DNA of 64,000 nucleotides, from the NCBI GenBank assembly GCA_032054765.1, contig DAMBSC010000011.1, positions 124,001-188,000 on the forward strand, given 5' to 3'. Source of the DNA: DFXE01 sp032054765 (lineage in GTDB: Bacteria; Bacteroidota; Bacteroidia; Bacteroidales; Tannerellaceae). A program made the position numbers and the translations under genes. Positions within the stretch are counted from its first letter, which is position 1. Every line of letters starts with the position of its first letter. The notes beneath the pieces were generated by a model. The model had not been told where the DNA came from, did no database searches, and worked only from the letters and a program-made list of their open reading frames with translations. This document shows, piece after piece, positions 59,984-64,000 of the stretch.

Positions 59984-60745
59984 TTAGGCAGAGAATGCTG
60001 CCTCAGTTTTGCTATATTCAGCTTCTTTCTGATAGCTGTTTGATTCAACGTCCGAATGTATATCTATGATAGGAGTCGCTTTTCCCATCTCAATAATACG
60101 ATTGATTTCATCGATAATCTTCTCATACCCCTCAGTTCCAATATAAATAAACATCGCATTCAGGAACTCCACAGCTGAATAATAAGCTTGCTCAGTCTTT
60201 TTGCGCGCTTCTAAAGAACGTCGTGAGATAAACTTGCCGGCCATTTCGTTGTTATGTGCTTCAAGATACTGTTCGTATGCCCATGCAGCACGGTTTAAAC
60301 TCGATAGCGTATCACACAAATCCGTACTATTATCCTTTAGAGATACTTTGTTCTCTAACTCTGAAAATATTTTATTAAACAGATCAATCTTTTTAGAACC
60401 GGTGAAAGTCGTCGGATCTTCGTTATTATCGATAACCTTCTGAATCACTTTTGCAAGGTTCTTCCCTTCTGAAAGGTTTTCTGAAATTGTTTGCCGGGTA
60501 AGTTCTTTCAGGTTTTTCCATTCTTTATCGCAATTAGAATTCTCCGTCTCAATCTTCTCTAATAGGGCACCTTCATTAGGCTTTAATGATCGGTCGAACA
60601 GGCTAAATGCAGAAACGAAAGAATGCAACAAGGGTTGGAACCTCTTGTCTTCGATTTTTTCCATTTGATTATAGATCTGCTTAAAAAACCAGAATGTCTT
60701 TTGTTGATTCATTCTGGATAAGTAAAAAACTTCTATCCTTTTCAT
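59984..60745 (-). CDS. DUF6261 family protein
   Basis: This 253-residue, mostly helical protein starts at 60745 with MKRIEVFYLSRMNQQKTFWFFKQIYNQ, the typical opening of DUF6261 proteins in Bacteroidales. It is Glu/Lys/Asn-rich, has no signal peptide or helix in the membrane, and no catalytic motif that I can see. The first ATG lies 4 bp from a good -7 box, so translation may start at or next to the 5' end of the mRNA. Confidence 0.8.
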   Translation of the reverse strand: MKRIEVFYLSRMNQQKTFWFFKQIYNQMEKIEDKRFQPLLHSFVSAFSLFDRSLKPNEGALLEKIETENSNCDKEWKNLKELTRQTISENLSEGKNLAKVIQKVIDNNEDPTTFTGSKKIDLFNKIFSELENKVSLKDNSTDLCDTLSSLNRAAWAYEQYLEAHNNEMAGKFISRRSLEARKKTEQAYYSAVEFLNAMFIYIGTEGYEKIIDEINRIIEMGKATPIIDIHSDVESNSYQKEAEYSKTEAAFSA

Positions 60746-60748
60746 ATA

Positions 60749-60778
60749 CAAAGATATTGTTGTAACAATAAATCACAA
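60749..60778 (-). promoter_or_regulatory. Promoter candidate for the DUF6261 gene, leaderless geometry
   Basis: On the minus strand, TTG (60778-60776), 19 bp, then TATCTTTG (60756-60749) match the -33/-7 pattern. The ATG follows after only 3 bp, so the start site should fall at or within the first codon. Confidence 0.5.
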
Positions 60779-60915
60779 TAAAGTTAGTCTCTAGTCTACA
60801 CAGACAATATCTGCGAAATTACTATATATATAACAATTAATTATACAAAATGTTCTGTTTTGTGGCATCCTTTTGGGTGAAATCGTATAATTTAACATTT
60901 GTTCAGTAAAAAGCA

Positions 60916-60945
60916 TGTAACGGAATCTTCCTACCCGTCGTCTTA
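60916..60945 (+). promoter_or_regulatory. Candidate ECF-sigma promoter for the outer-membrane barrel gene
   Basis: TGTAAC (60916-60921) and CGTCTTA (60939-60945) are separated by 17 bp. This matches the general -35 AAC / -10 CGTC form of extracytoplasmic-function sigma promoters. The site lies 50 bp before the ATG at 60996. No ECF sigma gene is present in the window. Confidence 0.6.
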
Positions 60946-60995
60946 TTCTTAAAAGCGCAGGAAAGGTCGAACTGCCGAATTAATTTAACATAGAT

Positions 60996-63320
60996 ATGAA
61001 GAAGATTGTAAGCGTTGTCATGCTGTTGTGCAGCATGACGCAAGGAATTTTTGCTCAAAATATTGAGATCAGAGGAGTAGTGAAAGATGCCAAAAGCAAA
61101 GAATCACTTGAGTTCGTAAATGTCGTTCTGCAGGCACCGGACTCTTCGTTCGTTTCAGGTACAACGACCGATACGAAGGGAATTTTTCAGATAAAAGAGA
61201 TCCATTCGGGGAATTACAGACTCGTATTATCCAGCTTAGGATACCGGACACAACATATCATCATCAATGAGCTTGTCAAAAATATCACGTTCGACAATAT
61301 ATTTATGGAAGAAGGAGCAGTATCACTGGGAGATGTGACAGTCAGTGCTTCTAATCTAACCAGTCAGATCGATAAAAAACTAATTTACCCGTCCGAACGA
61401 CAGGTTAACGCATCAACCAACGGGATTGACATTCTCCAGCAACTGATGCTCCCTAAACTACAGGTAAATCCCCTTTTCAACGAAGTATCACTGCCGGGAG
61501 GAGGCGAACTACAATACCGTATAAACGGAGTAAAAGTTGAGGTTCAAGATGTAAAAGCCTTGCAGCCGGCCGATATCATCCGTATCGAATTCCATGACAA
61601 CCCCGGATTACGCTATGGAAATGCCGAGGTAGTACTCGATTACATCGTTCGACGTCCCGAAACCGGCGGGAACATTGGTCTTCAATTCGACGACAGCCCG
61701 ACAGTTGCCTGGGGAAATAATTCTGTGAACGGAAGAATCAATCATAAGAAATCAGAGTTCGGTTTGAATTATAGTTTCAGCCATCGTGATTTCTATAATA
61801 TGAGCCGCAATAACGAGGAGAAATTCACTTTTGCAGACGGCTCCACATTGAATCGTAAAGAAGTTGGCGATCCGGGACACGGCGAAAGGTATTGGCAATG
61901 GCTTAACGCAAGCTACAGCTATCAGGATGACAATAAGATTTTCAGCGCCACTGCCCGCTACTGGAACAATGATCAGAAGCATTGGGATTATAAGGGTACA
62001 CTTTATAACATGGCTAATCCTGACGATGCAGTCTACATGATTGATAAGTCAAAAGATAAAAATCATCGACCTGCTCTTGATCTCTATTATCAACACAATC
62101 TGAAAAACGACCAAACGATCGTACTTAACGCCGTAGGTACATATAATTCTACCGATAACAACCGAATTTATCAGGAAAGCCGTGACGAGATTGTTTTGAC
62201 AGATATAAATAATTTCGTAACAGGAAAGAAATACTCCCTGATTGGCGAAGGTATCTACGAAAAGAAGTTCGGTGTTAATCGCCTGAGCGCAGGTATTAAA
62301 CACACACAAGCCTGGTCCGACAATACATATCGTAACGGACACGATTATACAACAGAAATGACGCAAGCCGAAACATTCTTCTATTCCGAATTCAAAGGAA
62401 AAGTAAAGAAACTTGACTATACATTAGGCGTAGGTGTCACCCGTTCATATTTCGGGCAGGAGAATACCGAAAATGACGGGTACACCAATTTTACCTTCAA
62501 TCCGCGAGTAGTACTTCACTATGCGCTGCCGGGACAATCAACCATCCGGTGGCGTGCTGATATTAGCAACTCTACTCCTTCACTTTCTAACCTGAGTGCC
62601 ATTGAACAGACCATCGACTCACTACAGATACAACGGGGAAACCCTCACTTGAAGCCATTCCTCCGGTATCGTACAGAACTCACCTATGAATTACAGAAAG
62701 GAATATTCTATAGTAACCTTTGGGGAACTTACGAATACCAGCCTGATGCGATAATGGATGAAAAGCGACTCGAAGGAAATAAGATCATCCAGACCTGGGA
62801 TAATCAAAAAGACTGGCAACGACTGGCCGGACGCCTGATGTTGCGCGTCGGGCCTGTAAAGGATATTCTGCAACTATCTGTTACCGGCGGCGTTAACCAT
62901 TACATCAGCAACGGTAATACGTATAATCATAAATATACCAACTGGTATATGAACGGCGATCTTTCCGGTACATACAAAAATTTGACCCTCTCATTCGGTA
63001 TGATGACCTCATGGAACTGGTTTTACGGCGAAACATTAAGCGGCGGCGAAAATCTCCATTACGTGACCCTCCAGTATAAGCATAAAAATATATCAGTAGG
63101 AGCGGGAATGTTCAATCCTTTTGCTGACAATTACAAGCAAGAATCCGAGAATTGGTCGAAATACGCATCTTATTACCGCAGCAATTATATAAAAGAAAGC
63201 TCCCGAATGTTTGTCCTGCGCTTTTCATGGAACTTCTCCTTCGGCCGCACATTTAAATCCGCACAAAAACGAACAGACAATAAAGACGACGACTCCGGCG
63301 TAATGGGATCAGGGAAATGA
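60996..63320 (+). CDS. Outer membrane beta-barrel (TonB-receptor-like) protein with carboxypeptidase-regulatory domain
   Basis: This 774-residue protein has a signal peptide (cleavage after GIFAQ) and a CarboxypepD_reg-like domain at about 25-105 (IEIRGVVKDAKSKESLEFVNVVLQ). A plug-like region (DILQQLMLPKLQVNPLFNEVSLPGGGELQYRINGVKV, about 145-220) and a long barrel of the OMP_b-brl_3 type follow, ending in FSWNFSFGRTFKS and a charged tail. It lacks an obvious TonB box and the SusC signatures. The good ECF-type promoter suggests stress- or signal-dependent expression. Confidence 0.88.
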   Translation: MKKIVSVVMLLCSMTQGIFAQNIEIRGVVKDAKSKESLEFVNVVLQAPDSSFVSGTTTDTKGIFQIKEIHSGNYRLVLSSLGYRTQHIIINELVKNITFDNIFMEEGAVSLGDVTVSASNLTSQIDKKLIYPSERQVNASTNGIDILQQLMLPKLQVNPLFNEVSLPGGGELQYRINGVKVEVQDVKALQPADIIRIEFHDNPGLRYGNAEVVLDYIVRRPETGGNIGLQFDDSPTVAWGNNSVNGRINHKKSEFGLNYSFSHRDFYNMSRNNEEKFTFADGSTLNRKEVGDPGHGERYWQWLNASYSYQDDNKIFSATARYWNNDQKHWDYKGTLYNMANPDDAVYMIDKSKDKNHRPALDLYYQHNLKNDQTIVLNAVGTYNSTDNNRIYQESRDEIVLTDINNFVTGKKYSLIGEGIYEKKFGVNRLSAGIKHTQAWSDNTYRNGHDYTTEMTQAETFFYSEFKGKVKKLDYTLGVGVTRSYFGQENTENDGYTNFTFNPRVVLHYALPGQSTIRWRADISNSTPSLSNLSAIEQTIDSLQIQRGNPHLKPFLRYRTELTYELQKGIFYSNLWGTYEYQPDAIMDEKRLEGNKIIQTWDNQKDWQRLAGRLMLRVGPVKDILQLSVTGGVNHYISNGNTYNHKYTNWYMNGDLSGTYKNLTLSFGMMTSWNWFYGETLSGGENLHYVTLQYKHKNISVGAGMFNPFADNYKQESENWSKYASYYRSNYIKESSRMFVLRFSWNFSFGRTFKSAQKRTDNKDDDSGVMGSGK

Positions 63321-63369
63321 ACACAATCCCCTTTCTGTTTGTTTCCTATCGGATGGATAAAAAGTCGGA

Positions 63370-64000
63370 ATGGTAGAAAAGGACATAACGAAATCTCAGG
63401 ACGGATTACCGATGCCCTCACGATTGTGGGCGATTGCGGCTATTGGATTTGGAATAACGCTTTCCGTACTTGACGGGGCGATAGCAAATGTAGCATTGCC
63501 CACCATTGCAAGTGATCTGAAGACTACACCTACCTACTCAATCTGGGTAGTAAATGCCTATCAGTTAGCAATGACGATTTCATTATTATCCATGTCATCT
63601 TTAGGAGATATTTACGGATATCGGAAAGTATACATAACCGGTCTGGCTCTTTTTACCTGTACTTCTTTGTTTTGTGCGTTATCCAATTCTTTACCTATGC
63701 TGATTATAGCACGCGGATTACAAGGATTTGGTGCGGCAGCTATTACCAGTGTAAATACAGCACTTGTCAGGATCATCTATCCCTCACGCTTTCTTTCGCG
63801 GGGAATCGGTCTTAATGCGCTGATTGTTTCCGTTGCATCAGCAGCAGGACCTACCATAGCAGCAGGAATACTTTCAATTGCTTCCTGGCCATGGCTTTTT
63901 GCCGTGAATATTCCCATCGGGATCTGTGCTTTCCTGTTGAGTCGCCGGTTTCTTCCTAACAATCCGGTGAAGAGAAACGAACGAACGTTTGATAAGCTGG
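63370..64000 (+). CDS. MFS transporter, DHA2/EmrB-type multidrug exporter (3' partial)
   Basis: An open frame starts at ATG 63370 (MVEKDITKSQDGLPMPSRLW) and is still open at the window end, with 210 codons visible. It shows helices 1-6 of a major facilitator. Motif C/D1-like VLDGAIANVALPTIASDL in TM1 is followed by motif A SSLGDIYGYRKVYITGL, motif B-like ARGLQGFGAAAITSVNTALVR, and motif C-like SVASAAGPTIAAGI, then WPWLFAVNIPIG, typical of the 14-TM DHA2 family. It starts 49 bp after the barrel protein gene and may be co-transcribed. Confidence 0.9.
   Translation, partial: MVEKDITKSQDGLPMPSRLWAIAAIGFGITLSVLDGAIANVALPTIASDLKTTPTYSIWVVNAYQLAMTISLLSMSSLGDIYGYRKVYITGLALFTCTSLFCALSNSLPMLIIARGLQGFGAAAITSVNTALVRIIYPSRFLSRGIGLNALIVSVASAAGPTIAAGILSIASWPWLFAVNIPIGICAFLLSRRFLPNNPVKRNERTFDKL

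Overview
The window is AT-rich chromosomal DNA from a member of the Bacteroidota, almost certainly order Bacteroidales. The evidence is a SusC/SusD pair, a PorQ homologue of the type IX secretion system, a split TonB/ExbB/ExbD system, an NVEALA-family peptide, DUF4221, DUF2851 and DUF6261 proteins, a GlsA/GlsB-like amino-acid-lipid operon, and Bacteroidetes-type -7 promoter boxes (TAnnTTTG) upstream of many genes. The genus cannot be fixed from the sequence alone; a low-GC Bacteroidales lineage fits.

Layout. 1-4995: a SusC-type TonB-dependent transporter (5' end outside the window) and its SusD lipoprotein. 5171-7743 (minus): porQ, cmk, ispH. 7950-13110 (plus): tonB, a polyprenyl diphosphate synthase, a TatD nuclease, tRNA-Ser(GGA), then an exbB, 4-TM protein, exbD, exbD operon that energises outer-membrane transport. 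13158-15331 (minus): a GNAT acetyltransferase and an AlbA/Schlafen-type regulator. 15611-19404 (plus): glsA-glsB-like lipid acyltransferases, cysS, a hotdog thioesterase. 19394-23508 (minus): a DUF3108 protein, an Ig-like lipoprotein and a DUF2851 protein. 23752-30962 (minus): a MacB-like ABC cluster with one HlyD adaptor, one ATPase and two tandem pairs of FtsX-type permeases. 31165-34221 (plus): a PepSY-like lipoprotein, then a beta-propeller protein coupled to a DUF4434 protein.

34321-43293 (minus) is an RND efflux operon with one adaptor, one TolC-like channel and two different RND pumps. 43447-46284 (minus) holds signal peptidase I and an O-antigen-ligase/TPR protein. 46393-53757 (minus) is the most accessory region: two paralogous transglutaminase-like lipoproteins, a thioredoxin/DUF1573 lipoprotein, a six-cysteine NVEALA peptide, a DUF4221 lipoprotein, and a small ORF abutting what looks like a relic of an insertion-sequence end. 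54175-58645 (minus): a DEAD-box helicase, a lipoprotein phosphatase, and a PfkB kinase with a SIS isomerase. 58744-64000: an M16 peptidase, a DUF6261 protein, an outer-membrane barrel protein behind a good ECF-sigma promoter candidate, and the start of an MFS exporter that runs off the window.

The least expected structure is intergenic. Three gaps (5011-5165, 23600-23687, 53853-53940) carry arrays of short palindromes with a 22-bp period. The palindrome sequence differs completely from array to array, but the period and dyad layout are the same. A second class consists of 7-bp tandem repeats, mostly in two inverted arms, at five places (8663-8728, 18913-18995, 26350-26412, 42115-42215, 45351-45378); some supply the last or first codons of the adjacent gene.
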